Of a stretch of 64,000 nucleotides of DNA, positions 16,826 through 26,619 are shown piece after piece (the stretch's first letter is position 1; each line of letters begins with the position of its first letter). The notes below the pieces were generated by a model. It was not told where the DNA came from. It worked only from the letters and a program-made list of their open reading frames with translations, and ran no database searches. The DNA comes from Acidithiobacillus ferrooxidans ATCC 23270. Its GTDB lineage: Bacteria > Pseudomonadota > Gammaproteobacteria > Acidithiobacillales > Acidithiobacillaceae. The position numbers and the translations under genes are program-made. The DNA is taken from the NCBI RefSeq assembly GCF_000021485.1, contig NC_011761.1, forward strand, positions 2,896,501-2,960,500, written 5' to 3'.

Positions 16826-17422
16826 TTATTTCCGGCTGGGATTAGGGTCCTCGGCTTTTAACTGTTGTGCCAGAGCCTGCAGTTTTTGCAGGGCAGGCAT
16901 TTCCGGTTGCTGAACCGTCTGCATAGTTGCTTGTGGCAATACGATCGGGCAGTCCGCTGCGATCCAGCGCCCACGCTGGGTAAAATGCTCGTCCAATACC
17001 GGTGTTGCTGAAAATTTCAGGTCGCCGGAACCGGTCATGGTGGCGCGATGCAGCCTGCTGCGATCGTCACTGAAGATCATTTTGATGTCCTGGGTTACGG
17101 TCCCATTAGGTATGGTTTGTAAACTGTGAATAAGCACCGTTGTATGATTGGCCGAGTTCGTGACCGTATTTTCGGTTTCCGTGAATTTGGTTTTGCCGAC
17201 ATTCGGGATAAATGCTTGCGCGCTGCCGGTACGAGCATTCCAGCAGGCTTCCTGGGTGAGTGTAGCGTGCTGCTGCATGGGGCCGTGAATATCCGAGACA
17301 ATTCGCCAAAGACCAGGAGCGATCATCAGTGCAGAGCCTTTAGCGGCAACAGCTACCCCCGCAGGCAGGATACATAATCCGACGAGTGATAGTGCCCAAA
17401 GCGCCGCTGTACCCATCCCCAC
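16826..17422 (-). CDS. DUF3617-like exported protein
   Basis: Protein of 198 residues with an N-terminal hydrophobic signal (WALSLVGLCILPAGVAVAA, cleavage near residue 27). The next residues, MIAPGLWRIVSDI, match the opening of DUF3617 proteins (PGLWE...), and the pattern continues with a central conserved Cys (EACWNA) and a late WIAADCPIV, giving the two cysteines typical for the family. DUF3617 proteins are periplasmic and of unknown function. It stands alone on the minus strand upstream of the ABC exporter genes, separated by about 90 bases. The family assignment rests on motif pattern and is moderately sure. Confidence 0.6.
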   Translation of the reverse strand: MGMGTAALWALSLVGLCILPAGVAVAAKGSALMIAPGLWRIVSDIHGPMQQHATLTQEACWNARTGSAQAFIPNVGKTKFTETENTVTNSANHTTVLIHSLQTIPNGTVTQDIKMIFSDDRSRLHRATMTGSGDLKFSATPVLDEHFTQRGRWIAADCPIVLPQATMQTVQQPEMPALQKLQALAQQLKAEDPNPSRK

Positions 17423-17510
17423 CCCTCTGTCAAATTATTTGACCGTGAGTATCAAGGGGAAATATTTTCCCGTCAATATGTTCCAATGCGATCCAGAAGT
17501 CGGGTGCGAG

Positions 17511-18287
17511 TCAGCGCAGCAACCGGCGACTGAGCAGACGCCACCCAAGCACATAGGCCACCAGGGTGTACAGCAGCAGCACGCCCGTGTGGTACAGCAC
17601 CTCATGGGGCAGATGCCCGGTCAGCAGCGGCCGCAGCAGGGCCACCGCATGGGTCAGCGGCAGCACCTCTGCGATGTCCTGAGCGAAGGGCGGCAGCGAT
17701 TGGAGGGGGTAGAAAACGCCGCAGAAGAGAAACATCGGCGTCACCGCCAGAGTGAAATAATACATGAAAAAATCATAACTGCGTGCCAGTGCCGTGATGA
17801 CCAGCGCCACCCCGCCGAAGCTCAGCCCCGCGAGCAAAATGACCGGCAGCGTCAGGATCACCCAGGGGCCCTGTATGGCGTCAAAAAGACTGGCGACGAT
17901 GATGATGGCCACGGCACTGATCAGCCCTTTGACGGCGCACCAGGCCACCTCACCGGCGAGGATGTCGCTGACCCGCAAGGGGGTAGCCAGCATCGCTGCG
18001 TAGGTGTGCTGGGCGCTCATCCGGGTAAAGGCCGAGTACAGACCCTCGAAGCTGGCGGTGTTCATCACGCTGCTGGCGACGATGCCCGAGGCGATGAAGG
18101 TGATATAGGGCATTCCGTCCATCTGCCCGACGAAGTGCCCCAGGCCGTAACCCAGCGCCAGCAGATAAAGGAGCGGGTCACCGAAGTTGCCGAGCAGGCT
18201 CGGCACCAGCAACTTGCGCCAGACACCGAAGTTGCGCTGCAGTACGGCCAGCGCCCCGGCCCCCGGCAAGGCGTCACGTATCGGCAT
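17511..18287 (-). CDS. NodJ-type ABC-2 exporter permease
   Basis: Inner-membrane protein of 258 residues with six predicted membrane helices. It carries typical ABC-2/NodJ segments: VLQRNFGVWRKLLVPSLLGN at the start, DPLLYLLALGYGLG, and the C-terminal GVFYPLQSLPPFAQDIAEVLPLTHAV. This is the amphipathic motif that marks the NodJ/DrrB subgroup. Its partner ATPase gene ends at the same base where this gene begins, so they are translated together. NodIJ pairs export lipo-oligosaccharides in rhizobia; in other proteobacteria the cargo is usually unknown and probably a lipid or glycan. Confidence 0.88.
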   Translation of the reverse strand: MPIRDALPGAGALAVLQRNFGVWRKLLVPSLLGNFGDPLLYLLALGYGLGHFVGQMDGMPYITFIASGIVASSVMNTASFEGLYSAFTRMSAQHTYAAMLATPLRVSDILAGEVAWCAVKGLISAVAIIIVASLFDAIQGPWVILTLPVILLAGLSFGGVALVITALARSYDFFMYYFTLAVTPMFLFCGVFYPLQSLPPFAQDIAEVLPLTHAVALLRPLLTGHLPHEVLYHTGVLLLYTLVAYVLGWRLLSRRLLR

Positions 18288-19216
18288 TATTCGGTTTCCT
18301 CCCGCAGATCGCGTCCCGTCAGGCGCAGGAACACATCCTCCAGGCTGGCGGGACGCTGTATCCAGCGATAGGCCGGATCATCGCCAAAGTGCGTCAGCAG
18401 CGGGGTCAGATTCGTCCCGTAGCAAATCAGGGTGTCGCCCACGCGCTCACTGAAGCTCACCCACTGGCGATGCAGATCCTGCGGGTCCGGCAGATCACCA
18501 TCCACCCGGCGCAATTCGACGACACCCCCGGGGATATGGGTGGCGATCAAGCCACGTGGACTGTCTTCCGCCAGAATCCGGCCATGATCGATGATCCCGA
18601 CCCGATCCGCCAGACGTTCCGCTTCGTCCATATAATGCGTGGTCAGCAACAGGGTGGTGCCCTGTCGCCGCAATTCGCGCAGACGCTGCCAGATGAGATG
18701 ACGGGCCTGAGGGTCGAGTCCCGTGGTGGGCTCGTCCAGCAGCAACAACTTGGGGGCGTTGATCAGAGCGCGGGCGATGGTCAGGCGGCGCTGCATACCA
18801 CCGGACAGGGCATGAATCGGCTGAGTGGCGTAGCCGCTGAGGGCCATGAACTCCAGTAACTCGGCGCTGCGCTGGCGGATCAGCGCTTTCGGCAGGCCGA
18901 AGTAGCGGCCGTAGGTCCAGAGGTTTTCCTGTACGGTAAAATCGGGGTCCAGGTTATCCGTCTGGGGCACCACCCCCATGCCCGTCCGCGCCGTGCGTCC
19001 CATTTCTGCGAGCGTCCGGCCATCGATACGAACCTCTCCGCCATCGGTTGGCGTCAGCCCCTGGATCGCCCGTACCGTAGTGCTTTTACCCGCCCCGTTG
19101 GGGCCGACCAGGGCGAAGCATTCCCCGGCGGCGACGGCGAGGTCTACCCCGCGCAGCACCTCGCGCCCGCCATAACGCTTATGCAGCGCCCGTAGTTCAA
19201 GAAAAGCTGGATTCAC
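18287..19216 (-). CDS. NodI-type ABC exporter ATPase
   Basis: Cytoplasmic ATPase of 309 residues pairing with the NodJ-type permease. Walker A is LVGPNGAGKSTTVRAIQG (about residues 37-54), the signature LSGGMQRRLTIARALI, Walker B KLLLLDEPTTGLD and the switch histidine in LLTTHYMDEAERL. The C-terminal extension of about 80 residues is typical of the NodI/DrrA group. It overlaps the preceding hydrolase gene by 20 bases and the permease by one base, so hydrolase, ATPase and permease may be one operon. Transported substrate unknown. Confidence 0.9.
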   Translation of the reverse strand: MNPAFLELRALHKRYGGREVLRGVDLAVAAGECFALVGPNGAGKSTTVRAIQGLTPTDGGEVRIDGRTLAEMGRTARTGMGVVPQTDNLDPDFTVQENLWTYGRYFGLPKALIRQRSAELLEFMALSGYATQPIHALSGGMQRRLTIARALINAPKLLLLDEPTTGLDPQARHLIWQRLRELRRQGTTLLLTTHYMDEAERLADRVGIIDHGRILAEDSPRGLIATHIPGGVVELRRVDGDLPDPQDLHRQWVSFSERVGDTLICYGTNLTPLLTHFGDDPAYRWIQRPASLEDVFLRLTGRDLREETE

Positions 19217-19925
19217 GACAGGGGCTGCTGACTCCCATCTCGCTTACTTCTTCACTGAGGGACGCCAACAGTGCCCCTTGCAGCGCATTGAGCTGACCAT
19301 GAAAGAAGTGGTCTGCGGGAAGCAAAATTTGCCTGGGCCGGACGGGCAGTGTATCAACCCAGTTTTCTACGCTCGTGGCGGGTACCAGTTCGTCCAGTTC
19401 GCCCTGAATCAGGGTCCACGGGCAGGAAGGTGCTGGCAGCACCGTGAAATCAAAGAGATTGACGGGCGGGGCGACGGTCAGAAGACGGCTGATACGTGGA
19501 TGGCGGTGCACGCTGCGGTAGGCCACATACGCTCCGAAGGAAAATCCGGCGAGCCAGATATCGAAGCCGGGGCGGCGCTCCTGCACCCAGTCGAGCACCG
19601 CCAGGCAATCCTCGGTTTCACCACGGCCATCATCATAGACGCCCGTACTCCCGCCCACCCCGCGAAAATTGAAGCGCAACGACGGGACGCCCAGCTGATT
19701 GCAGGTTTTGCTGAGATAATACACGACCTTGTTGTTCAAGGTACCGCCGTAAAGGGGGTGCGGATGGAGAATGACCGCCACCGCACCGCGTGTCTCTTTG
19801 TCGGGGCAAGCTGTGACACCCTCCAGATCACCCGCGGGACCCGGAATGATGACCCGCTCGCCCACACATTCCGGGCTAGCGAGTTCACCACCATCATAGA
19901 GATGACTTCGATCGATGGGCAGCAT
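19197..19925 (-). CDS. Alpha/beta hydrolase (COG2945-like)
   Basis: Cytoplasmic hydrolase of 242 residues. The nucleophile elbow is GFSFG (in IWLAGFSFGAYVAY), the acid is probably Asp in QGELDELVPA and the catalytic histidine lies in PADHFFHGQL. The early HPHPLYGGTLNNKVVYYLSK and RFNFRGVGGSTGVYDDGRGE are hallmark stretches of the COG2945 group, for which no defined substrate is known. Its ATG overlaps the stop of the ferredoxin-like gene by one base and its end overlaps the ABC ATPase gene by 20 bases, so the four genes are probably cotranscribed. Confidence 0.85.
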   Translation of the reverse strand: MLPIDRSHLYDGGELASPECVGERVIIPGPAGDLEGVTACPDKETRGAVAVILHPHPLYGGTLNNKVVYYLSKTCNQLGVPSLRFNFRGVGGSTGVYDDGRGETEDCLAVLDWVQERRPGFDIWLAGFSFGAYVAYRSVHRHPRISRLLTVAPPVNLFDFTVLPAPSCPWTLIQGELDELVPATSVENWVDTLPVRPRQILLPADHFFHGQLNALQGALLASLSEEVSEMGVSSPCRESSFS

Positions 19926-20242
19926 CAGATCCGCAACCGTTCGACGGGTACGCCGTCGCGCAGGTGAGACTCGACGATCTCGCGAATATCGTCGGCATCC
20001 ACGTAGGTGTACCAGACGGCATCCGGGTAGACTACGGCAATCGGGCCCTCATCACAGCGCCCCAGACAGCCGCAGCGGTTGACGCGCACCTGTTTTTCAC
20101 CGTGAATGCCGAGCGCTTTGGCGTGCTGCTTCGCCGCATGAAACACCTCTTCGGCGATGCCGCTGTTATTGCAGGCGCGCTCGCCGTTCTCGCGCTGATT
20201 CAGGCAAACGAACAGATGCCGTTGATAAAAAGCACCATCCAT
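19925..20242 (-). CDS. Thioredoxin-like [2Fe-2S] ferredoxin domain protein
   Basis: Small protein of 105 residues beginning MDGAFYQRHLFVCLNQRENG. Four cysteines lie in the pattern of thioredoxin-like 2Fe-2S ferredoxins: one after HLFV, one in ERACNNSG, and the pair of the RCGCLGRCDEGP block, a motif shared with the NuoE/HoxE family. The protein probably carries electrons, partner unknown. I chose the ATG at 20242 over an in-frame ATG at 20263 because GAGGG stands at the right distance before it. The next gene overlaps its stop codon. Confidence 0.85.
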   Translation of the reverse strand: MDGAFYQRHLFVCLNQRENGERACNNSGIAEEVFHAAKQHAKALGIHGEKQVRVNRCGCLGRCDEGPIAVVYPDAVWYTYVDADDIREIVESHLRDGVPVERLRI

Positions 20243-20314
20243 AAGCGTTGACCCTCTATCCATAGAAGGACATCATACCCTAATTAATCCTTACTGACAG
20301 CGTGCGGAGGTGTC

Positions 20315-20941
20315 ATGTTCAGCGATCAAGTCATTGCCAATATCGATAACGCCTTGCGTACCCTGACCGGACAGCAGGTGGGCAGTGATCGACCCTATCC
20401 GGCCAGGGATATTCCCGATACCCTCCTGCGCCCCTGGGAGCGACAACGGGCCGGACGCATGATGCGGGTAAACCACGCGGGCGAGATCATGGCGCAGGCA
20501 CTCTATACCGGCCAGGCAACCGGCACCGATGACCCTGAATTACAGGTGCAACTGCAGCGAGCGCGCACCGAGGAAGAAGACCATCTGCGCTGGTGTGAAG
20601 CCCGCCTGCGGGAGTTGGACAGCCGCCCGAGCTTGCTTGCTCCGCTCTGGTACGGTGCGGGCTGGAGCATGGGTTTTCTCGCCGCCCGGCGTGGCCGCGC
20701 CAGCAATCTTGGCCTGGTCGTTGCGGTAGAAAACCAGGTGGAAGAACATCTCAACAGCCATCTGGATGAACTCTCTGCCGACGATGGCCGCAGTCGCGCC
20801 ATCGTGGCGCAGATGCGCGATGACGAAGTCGGGCATGCTGCAAAAGCGGAAGAAATGGGCGCGGAAAAACTCCCCATGCCCATCCGCCTGGCGATGGGGG
20901 TTTTTTCGAAGGTTCTGACGCGGGGGGCGCTATGGATCTGA
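20315..20941 (+). CDS. coq7: COQ7-type 5-demethoxyubiquinone hydroxylase
   Basis: Di-iron enzyme of 208 residues that adds the C6 hydroxyl in ubiquinone synthesis, an oxygen-dependent alternative to UbiF. The ferritin-like metal ligands are visible: Glu in NHAGEIMAQ, ExxH in EEEDHLRW, Glu in VVAVENQVEEHLNSH and ExxH in RDDEVGHAA. Length and start (ATG after CGGAGG) are normal for the bacterial form. It is a single plus-strand gene between two minus-strand groups. Its presence fits a respiratory proteobacterium with ubiquinone; downstream the convergent Rrf2 gene ends 4 bases away. Confidence 0.93.
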   Translation: MFSDQVIANIDNALRTLTGQQVGSDRPYPARDIPDTLLRPWERQRAGRMMRVNHAGEIMAQALYTGQATGTDDPELQVQLQRARTEEEDHLRWCEARLRELDSRPSLLAPLWYGAGWSMGFLAARRGRASNLGLVVAVENQVEEHLNSHLDELSADDGRSRAIVAQMRDDEVGHAAKAEEMGAEKLPMPIRLAMGVFSKVLTRGALWI

Positions 20942-20945
20942 TGGC

Positions 20946-21434
20946 TCAGGAAAAACCATTGCCGGATGTCGGCGCCGGGCGGATATGCAGTTGGGCCCCA
21001 CCCGCCAAGTGGATGCGATAACGACCGGCCATTACGGCCTCGGCCATGCTGGCGATGGTCTGCCTGCCGAGCAGGTCGATTACCTCCGCCTTGAGCGGCT
21101 TCCACTGGGTATGCACGGGGCAGGCGGTTTCATCCGCGCAGGCCTTGAGGCCGAGTACGCAGCCCTGACCAAACGGCTGTCCTTCCACGATCTCGATGAT
21201 GTCGAGGATGTTCATCTGTCCTGCTCCGGGGCGCAGGACAAAGCCGCCGCCGCGGCCCTTGAAGGAATCGAGCACCCCGCGCTTGGCCAGATCCTGCAGG
21301 ATCTTCGCCAGATACTGGGCGGGGACGTGTAGATAATCGGATATGTCCCGACTCAGCACCGGCTCCCCGGATGGCTGTGCCGCGAGGTAGATCAGGGCCT
21401 GTAAGGCGTATTCGCTGGTTTTACTCAGTAGCAT
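20946..21434 (-). CDS. Rrf2/IscR-family Fe-S transcriptional regulator
   Basis: Winged-helix regulator of 162 residues. The N-terminus MLLSKTSEYALQALIYLA and the helix-turn-helix followed by GRGGGFVLRPG are diagnostic for Rrf2 proteins. Three cysteines at C-x6-C-x5-C (in GCVLGLKACADETACPVH) can bind an Fe-S cluster, as in IscR, NsrR and RirA; which signal it reads (iron-sulfur status, NO or redox) is not decided. A longer frame is open to 21473, but the ATG at 21434 follows GAGGA, fits the family start and removes an overlap with the OsmC gene upstream. No isc or suf genes are nearby. Confidence 0.88.
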   Translation of the reverse strand: MLLSKTSEYALQALIYLAAQPSGEPVLSRDISDYLHVPAQYLAKILQDLAKRGVLDSFKGRGGGFVLRPGAGQMNILDIIEIVEGQPFGQGCVLGLKACADETACPVHTQWKPLKAEVIDLLGRQTIASMAEAVMAGRYRIHLAGGAQLHIRPAPTSGNGFS

Positions 21435-21444
21435 GGAGGCATCC

Positions 21445-21870
21445 TCAGCATTCTTCTCGAATCTCATAGTCATGGGTGATCGCCGCAGTTTTACCCAACA
21501 TGATGCTGGCCGAGCAATATTTTTCTGCGGATAGGCCGATGGCGTGACTTACCCGCTTGGGATCGAGCGCCTTGCCGGATACCACAAAATGCAGATGAAT
21601 CCCGGTGAACACCTTCGGGTCCTGCTCCGCCCGCTGGGCCGCCAGCTCCACCACACAGCTGCGGATATCCTGCCTGGACTTCTGAAGAATCATCACCACA
21701 TCGATACTGGAGCATCCGCCCAGGCCCATCAGCAGGAGCTCCATGGGGCGCGGGCCGAGATTACGTCCGCCGATCTCGGCGGCGCCATCCATGACCAGGG
21801 CGTGACCGCTGTCGGCATCGGCGACGAAGCTCATCTGCCCGGGACCCATCCATTGTACGCGTGCTTCCAC
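21445..21870 (-). CDS. OsmC family protein
   Basis: Protein of 141 residues of the OsmC/YhfA type, peroxidases that reduce organic hydroperoxides with two cysteines. The first is in MGLGGCSSIDVV and the second in AEKYCSASIMLGK; both are present, as is the upstream GPRPMELLL stretch. Start: a GTG at 21870 behind AGGGAG fits the usual length and first strand (VEARVQW); an ATG 51 bases upstream would add an unlikely tail. It lies 10 bases before the Rrf2 gene, so the regulator may control it, a plausible redox-stress unit. Confidence 0.87.
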   Translation of the reverse strand: MEARVQWMGPGQMSFVADADSGHALVMDGAAEIGGRNLGPRPMELLLMGLGGCSSIDVVMILQKSRQDIRSCVVELAAQRAEQDPKVFTGIHLHFVVSGKALDPKRVSHAIGLSAEKYCSASIMLGKTAAITHDYEIREEC

Positions 21871-21940
21871 TCTTTGCTCCCTATTCCCGGAAACTACCGA
21901 TTCCCATTTAATGACAATCAACTAGCCGTGTAAACTGCGT

Positions 21941-22732
21941 TTAGTCAAAAAACAGGTGTTGCAGGGCGTCTCCCGGCTGGGCGGTGCGCATAAATGCCTC
22001 GCCCACGAGAAAGGCACCGACTCCCGCGGCGCGCAGGGTGGCCACCTCCTCCCGGCTGCGGATGCCGCTTTCGGTGACGACGATCCGCTCTCGGGGAATC
22101 TCGGGGAGCAGTTTCAGCGTGGTTTCAATTTCGGTGACAAAACGCCGCAGATCCCGGTTATTGATGCCGATCAGTGGGGTACGCAATTTTAGTGCGCGCT
22201 GTAACTCGGCTGCATCATGCACCTCCACCAGCACCGCCAGATCCAGGCTCTGCGCCGTTGCCTCCAGACTCTGCAGCTCGGCATCGCTCAGGGCCGCAAC
22301 GATGAGCAGGATGGCGTCGGCCCCAATGGCCCGTGCTTCCCAGACCTGATAGGGATCGATGCAGAAATCCTTGCGTAGCACGGGCAGTGGGCAGGCCTCA
22401 CGGGCGGCGGCGAGATAGAGGTCGGCGCCCTGAAAATAGTGTTCATCGGTCAGAACCGACAGGCAGGCTGCGCCATGGGCGGCGTAGTCTTGGGCAATGG
22501 TCACCGGATTGAAGTCTTCGCGGATTACCCCCGCCGACGGCGATGCCTTTTTGATTTCGGCGATCACTGCGGGCTGTCCCTGGGCCATTCTGGCGCGAAC
22601 GGCGCCGACGAAGTTGCGCGGCGGTGCCGTCAGGGCCACTGCCGCCTGCAGCTCCGCAAGGCCCAGACGGGTTTGGCGCTCCACCAGCTCCTCCCGCTTA
22701 TGGGCAATGATTTCCTGAAGTATGTCGGTCAT
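21941..22732 (-). CDS. trpC: Indole-3-glycerol phosphate synthase
   Basis: Cytoplasmic TIM-barrel enzyme of 263 residues that closes the indole ring, the fourth step from chorismate to tryptophan. It begins [16 protein letters not shown] and carries the family signatures [49 protein letters not shown] and VTESGIRS (phosphate binding). Length is normal and no PRAI domain is fused. It starts 3 bases after trpD and is the last gene of the long minus-strand operon; beyond it the OsmC gene follows after 70 bases with its own ribosome site. Confidence 0.97.
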   Translation of the reverse strand: MTDILQEIIAHKREELVERQTRLGLAELQAAVALTAPPRNFVGAVRARMAQGQPAVIAEIKKASPSAGVIREDFNPVTIAQDYAAHGAACLSVLTDEHYFQGADLYLAAAREACPLPVLRKDFCIDPYQVWEARAIGADAILLIVAALSDAELQSLEATAQSLDLAVLVEVHDAAELQRALKLRTPLIGINNRDLRRFVTEIETTLKLLPEIPRERIVVTESGIRSREEVATLRAAGVGAFLVGEAFMRTAQPGDALQHLFFD

Positions 22733-22735
22733 GTC

Positions 22736-23752
22736 TTATCCCTGTGAAGTCCTGCCCAACAAAGCCTGCCACTTATCCCAGGCGGCGCCGGATTTGAGCA
22801 CAGCCCGGGCGACCACCACGCCCACCGCCATATCGGGGACCACGTCCGCCGCATAGAGGGCGGCCCCGGCATTGAGCAGAACTACGTCACGACGCGGGCC
22901 GGGGCGATTCTGCAATACTTCTTCCGCCGCCGCCAGAGCGGCCGCCACGCTGTCGATTTGCAGGGTCGCCAGCGGTGCTGATGACAGCCCGAAGTCCTCC
23001 GGCTGAATCCGGCTGCGACTGATCATCCCGTCCTTTAACTCCGCTATGTCTGATGGCCCGGACAGGCTGATCTCATCCAGGCCATCGTGCCCATGTACCA
23101 CCAGCACATGGCGTGATCCCAGTTCCCGGGCGGCTTCGGCCATGGGAATCAGCCAGCGCTCGGCATAAACGCCGAGTACCTGATGCGGCGCCCCCGCCGG
23201 GTTGCTCAGTGGTCCCATGAGGTTGAACAACGAACGGATGGCGAGCTCCTTGCGCGGACCAACGGCATAACGCATGGCGCCATGGTGCGCCGGCGCGAAT
23301 AGAAAACCGATACCGATGCGCTCGATACTGTCGGCGACTTCTGCGGGGCTCATGTCCATGCGCAGACCCGCGGCTTCCAGCACGTCAGCGCTGCCGCTGC
23401 GGCTGACCATGGAACGGTTGCCGTGTTTGGCCACCCGCGCCCCGCCGGCCGCCGCCACCACCGCAGACACCGTCGATATGTTGAAGGTGCTCAGTGCGTC
23501 ACCGCCGGTACCGCAGGTATCCAGCAGGTGATCGGTAGAGACTTCTACCCGCGTCATACAGGCGCGCAAAGCCTGGGTGGCGCCCACCAGTTCCTCGACC
23601 CGCTGCCCCTTCATGCGGAGTCCCATGAGCAGAGCACCGATCTGCGCGGGAGTCCATGCTCCGGCCATGATAGCGGCGAAGACCGTTTCCGTCTCTTTGC
23701 GCGACAAGTCCTGCCCCGCCACGATTTGCTCCAGTATGTCCCGGACGATCAT
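22736..23752 (-). CDS. trpD: Anthranilate phosphoribosyltransferase
   Basis: Enzyme of 338 residues that joins anthranilate to PRPP. The PRPP site is [18 protein letters not shown], followed by [21 protein letters not shown] and FAPAHHGAM, all characteristic. The N-terminal helical domain is complete. Its ATG overlaps the trpG stop by 4 bases and trpC follows after 3 bases, so trpG, trpD and trpC are tightly coupled. No fusion to trpG, unlike enterobacteria. Confidence 0.97.
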   Translation of the reverse strand: MIVRDILEQIVAGQDLSRKETETVFAAIMAGAWTPAQIGALLMGLRMKGQRVEELVGATQALRACMTRVEVSTDHLLDTCGTGGDALSTFNISTVSAVVAAAGGARVAKHGNRSMVSRSGSADVLEAAGLRMDMSPAEVADSIERIGIGFLFAPAHHGAMRYAVGPRKELAIRSLFNLMGPLSNPAGAPHQVLGVYAERWLIPMAEAARELGSRHVLVVHGHDGLDEISLSGPSDIAELKDGMISRSRIQPEDFGLSSAPLATLQIDSVAAALAAAEEVLQNRPGPRRDVVLLNAGAALYAADVVPDMAVGVVVARAVLKSGAAWDKWQALLGRTSQG

Positions 23753-24321
23753 CGCGCGCCCCCTTGCAGAAAGTGTTGCAGCAAGGTCTTGCCATGTTCG
23801 CTGAGAATGGACTCGGGGTGAAACTGCACGCCCTCCACATCCAGGGTACGGTGGCGCAAGCCCATGATTTCTCCTGCCGCGGTCCAGGCCGTCACCTCCA
23901 GCGTATCCGGCAGAGAGGCGCGCTCGACGATCAGGGAGTGATAACGGGTGGCGGCAAAAGGGTCGGGTAAGTCGCGGAAGAGTCCTTTGCCGTCATGGAA
24001 AATGGGTGAGGTCTTGCCATGCATCACTTTGTCGGCACGGACGACTTTGCCGCCGAAAGCCTGACCGATGGCCTGATGCCCGAGACAAACGCCGAGCAGC
24101 GGGATTTTTCCGGCGAAATGACGAATGACCTCCAGAGAAATGCCCGCTTCGTTGGGCGTACAGGGGCCGGGCGAAATGCAGATGCGGCTGGGAGCCAGTT
24201 GTTCGATAGCCGCCACGTCGATGGAATCATTGCGCTCGACCCGCACTTCCGCCCCCAGTTCGCCGAAGTATTGCACCAGGTTGTAGGTGAAGCTGTCGTA
24301 GTTATCAATCATGAGCAGCAT
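23749..24321 (-). CDS. trpG: Anthranilate synthase glutamine amidotransferase subunit
   Basis: Class I glutaminase of 190 residues that supplies ammonia to TrpE, and possibly to PabB as well since many bacteria share one subunit. The nucleophile is Cys in [17 protein letters not shown]. The catalytic His-Glu pair stands in [13 protein letters not shown] and the glutamine site in [11 protein letters not shown]. The start [14 protein letters not shown] is typical. It overlaps the end of trpE by 17 bases, suggesting balanced subunit production. Confidence 0.96.
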   Translation of the reverse strand: MLLMIDNYDSFTYNLVQYFGELGAEVRVERNDSIDVAAIEQLAPSRICISPGPCTPNEAGISLEVIRHFAGKIPLLGVCLGHQAIGQAFGGKVVRADKVMHGKTSPIFHDGKGLFRDLPDPFAATRYHSLIVERASLPDTLEVTAWTAAGEIMGLRHRTLDVEGVQFHPESILSEHGKTLLQHFLQGGAR

Positions 24322-25822
24322 GATCTGCCCTCCCTTCGGGGTCGAGGCCGTTTTCGGCCAGTGCTACGGCGCGGAACATGGCACGGCGTTTGTTCATGGT
24401 TTCTTCCCACTCCGCCGCGGGTTCCGAGTCGGCGACAATGCCGCCGCCCGCCTGGATATGCAGCATGCCATCCTTGATGACCGCGGTGCGAATGGCGATG
24501 CAGGTGTCCATATTGCCATTCCAGCCCCAGTAGCCCACCGCTCCGGCATAGACGCCGCGCGCTACCGGCTCCACCTCGCGGATGATTTCCATGGCGCGAA
24601 TCTTGGGCGCACCGGAAACCGTCCCGGCCGGAAAGGTCGCTCGCAAAGCATCCATGGCGTCCAGTTCCGGGCGCAATCGTCCTGTTACCTGCGAGACGAT
24701 GTGCATGACATGGGAGTAGCGTTCGATACCGAACGAATCGGTCAACCGCACCGAACCGGTGTCGGCGATACGCCCCACATCGTTGCGCGCCAGGTCGATG
24801 AGCATGAGGTGTTCGGCGCGCTCCTTGGGGTCGGCGAGAAGCTCCTGCTCCAGCGCCTCATCTTCGGCGGGAGTCTTGCCGCGCGGACGGGTGCCGGCGA
24901 TGGGGCGCACCGTGACCTGATCCTCTTCGACGCGCACCAGTATCTCCGGCGAGGAGCCCACCAGATGGGTATCACCCAGGTCCACATAAAACATGTAGGG
25001 AGAAGGGTTGATGCCACGCAGGGCGCGATAGAGATCCAGCGGGTGCGCGGTCAGCGGAGTGGACAGGCGTTGGGAGGGCACCACCTGCATGACGTCGCCA
25101 GCGCCGATATATGCCTTGATGGTGCGCACCGCCGCCATATACCCCTCACGACTGAAGCTGGCGGTGAAATCTTCCTCGCGGACGTGTCGGGTGCTCACCG
25201 GCGGTGAGGATGGCGGTACCGACTCGCGCAGCCGCTGCTGGAGCTCCCGCAGGCGGGCGGCGCCACGCTCCCAGGCTTCGGGTTGGGCGGGGTCGGCATG
25301 CACCAGCAGGCGGAGGGTCCCGCGCAGGTTATCGAAGATCAGCAGTTCGTCGGCCACCAGCAATTGTATTTCCGGCAACCCCAGCGGGTCGGGCAAGGGC
25401 GTGCTGCGGGCGAGGCGGGGTTCGATGCTGCGGACGATGTCGTAGCCGAAATAGCCCACCAAGCCACCGCTGAAGCGCTCATCGGCATTTTCCAGTGGTG
25501 CCACACGGAAGCGTCTGCGGAAGACGCTGATCCATTCCAGGGGGTCCGCCGGGGTCGCTCGCTCGGTCTCGACGCCATCCACATGAACAGTGACAACACC
25601 CTGGGTGACTCGCAATATCTGCTGTGCCGGAAGACCGATGATGGAATAACGGCCCCATTTCTCGCCGCCCTGCACAGACTCCAGCAGGTAGGCATAGGGA
25701 CCATCGACCAGCTTGAGATAGGCCGACAAGGGAGTATCGAGGTCGGCGATGACCTCACGGGAAAGGGGTATACGGTTGTAGCCCTGGCGCGCCAAAGCCT
25801 CAAAGGTTGCTTTTGGAATCAC
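24305..25822 (-). CDS. trpE: Anthranilate synthase component I
   Basis: Large subunit of 505 residues converting chorismate to anthranilate. Recognisable are the N-terminal feedback region with [18 protein letters not shown] (the Ser/Glu tryptophan-binding LLES motif), [12 protein letters not shown] and the catalytic block [15 protein letters not shown]. Further along are [15 protein letters not shown] and [18 protein letters not shown], and then [12 protein letters not shown]. The presence of LLES predicts allosteric inhibition by tryptophan. It starts 110 bases after gph; I saw no trp leader peptide or attenuator there, so expression seems tied to the Calvin-cycle genes upstream. Confidence 0.97.
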   Translation of the reverse strand: MIPKATFEALARQGYNRIPLSREVIADLDTPLSAYLKLVDGPYAYLLESVQGGEKWGRYSIIGLPAQQILRVTQGVVTVHVDGVETERATPADPLEWISVFRRRFRVAPLENADERFSGGLVGYFGYDIVRSIEPRLARSTPLPDPLGLPEIQLLVADELLIFDNLRGTLRLLVHADPAQPEAWERGAARLRELQQRLRESVPPSSPPVSTRHVREEDFTASFSREGYMAAVRTIKAYIGAGDVMQVVPSQRLSTPLTAHPLDLYRALRGINPSPYMFYVDLGDTHLVGSSPEILVRVEEDQVTVRPIAGTRPRGKTPAEDEALEQELLADPKERAEHLMLIDLARNDVGRIADTGSVRLTDSFGIERYSHVMHIVSQVTGRLRPELDAMDALRATFPAGTVSGAPKIRAMEIIREVEPVARGVYAGAVGYWGWNGNMDTCIAIRTAVIKDGMLHIQAGGGIVADSEPAAEWEETMNKRRAMFRAVALAENGLDPEGRADHAAHD

Positions 25823-25932
25823 GGATCACCTCGTTAGAGCGATAGATAAGGAAGTCACTGCCTTTCAGCAGCAACGCCATCGTCTCTCCCACCGCAGTGT
25901 TTTCCGCATGGTGCTTCTGACCCCTCGCAACG

Positions 25933-26616
25933 CTACGCCAGAATATCCAATAATTCGCTCATGTTGTCCAGCACCGCATCGGGCTCCAGGCAATGGACGG
26001 GCTCATCGCCGTTATAACCGTAGGTCACGCAGGCAACGGGCATACCCGCCGCCCGCGCCGCCTCAGCGTCGTTACGTGAATCGCCGACCAGCAGGCAGTT
26101 CTCCACCGGCTGATGAAAGTGTTCAGCCGTATGGGTCAGGGGTAACGGGTCGGGCTTTTTCCGTGGCAGGCTGTCGCCCGACAAGATCAGGCCGAAAAAA
26201 TCGTAGAGGTCCAGTCGCTGGAGCAGCGGCACGGTGAAGGCGGCGGTCTTGTTGGTGATACATACCAGTTCCCGGCCCTGAGCCTGCAAGGTCTCCAGCG
26301 TTCTGCGCACGCCCGGGTAGATCACGCTATGATCCAGCAGATGCTCTCCGTAGTACTTGCTGAAATCGACCATGGCCGCATCCAGTTCCACTTCGCTGGG
26401 ATCGCTGTGGATCGCCAGCGCGCGACGCATCAGTTCACGGACACCGTTACCGATGAAGCCACGAATGACCGGCATTTCGGCGGGCGCACGCCCGAGTTTT
26501 TGCAGCACATGGTTGGCCGCGCCAGCCAGGTCCGGCGCGGTATCTACCAGCGTGCCATCCAGATCGAGCAGGACGACGCGCGCGGTAAACCGCGTGCCGG
26601 CATTCAGCGTTGCCAT
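25933..26616 (-). CDS. gph: Phosphoglycolate phosphatase
   Basis: HAD-superfamily phosphatase of 227 residues (CbbZ) that removes 2-phosphoglycolate formed by the oxygenase reaction of RuBisCO. Motif I is LLDLDGTLVDTAPDL, motif II CITNKT, and the Lys and DD-type motif are in KKPDPLPL and LLVGDSRNDAEAARAAG. GFIGNGVRELMRRAL in the cap is typical for Gph. It starts 4 bases after rpe, an order known from Calvin-cycle operons, supporting the photorespiratory role. Confidence 0.93.
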   Translation of the reverse strand: MATLNAGTRFTARVVLLDLDGTLVDTAPDLAGAANHVLQKLGRAPAEMPVIRGFIGNGVRELMRRALAIHSDPSEVELDAAMVDFSKYYGEHLLDHSVIYPGVRRTLETLQAQGRELVCITNKTAAFTVPLLQRLDLYDFFGLILSGDSLPRKKPDPLPLTHTAEHFHQPVENCLLVGDSRNDAEAARAAGMPVACVTYGYNGDEPVHCLEPDAVLDNMSELLDILA

Positions 26617-26619
26617 GAT

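Noticed and set aside
25823-25932. Search for a trp attenuator or leader peptide before trpE
   Set aside because: No short frame with Trp codons and no alternative hairpins ending in a T-run were seen in this gap.
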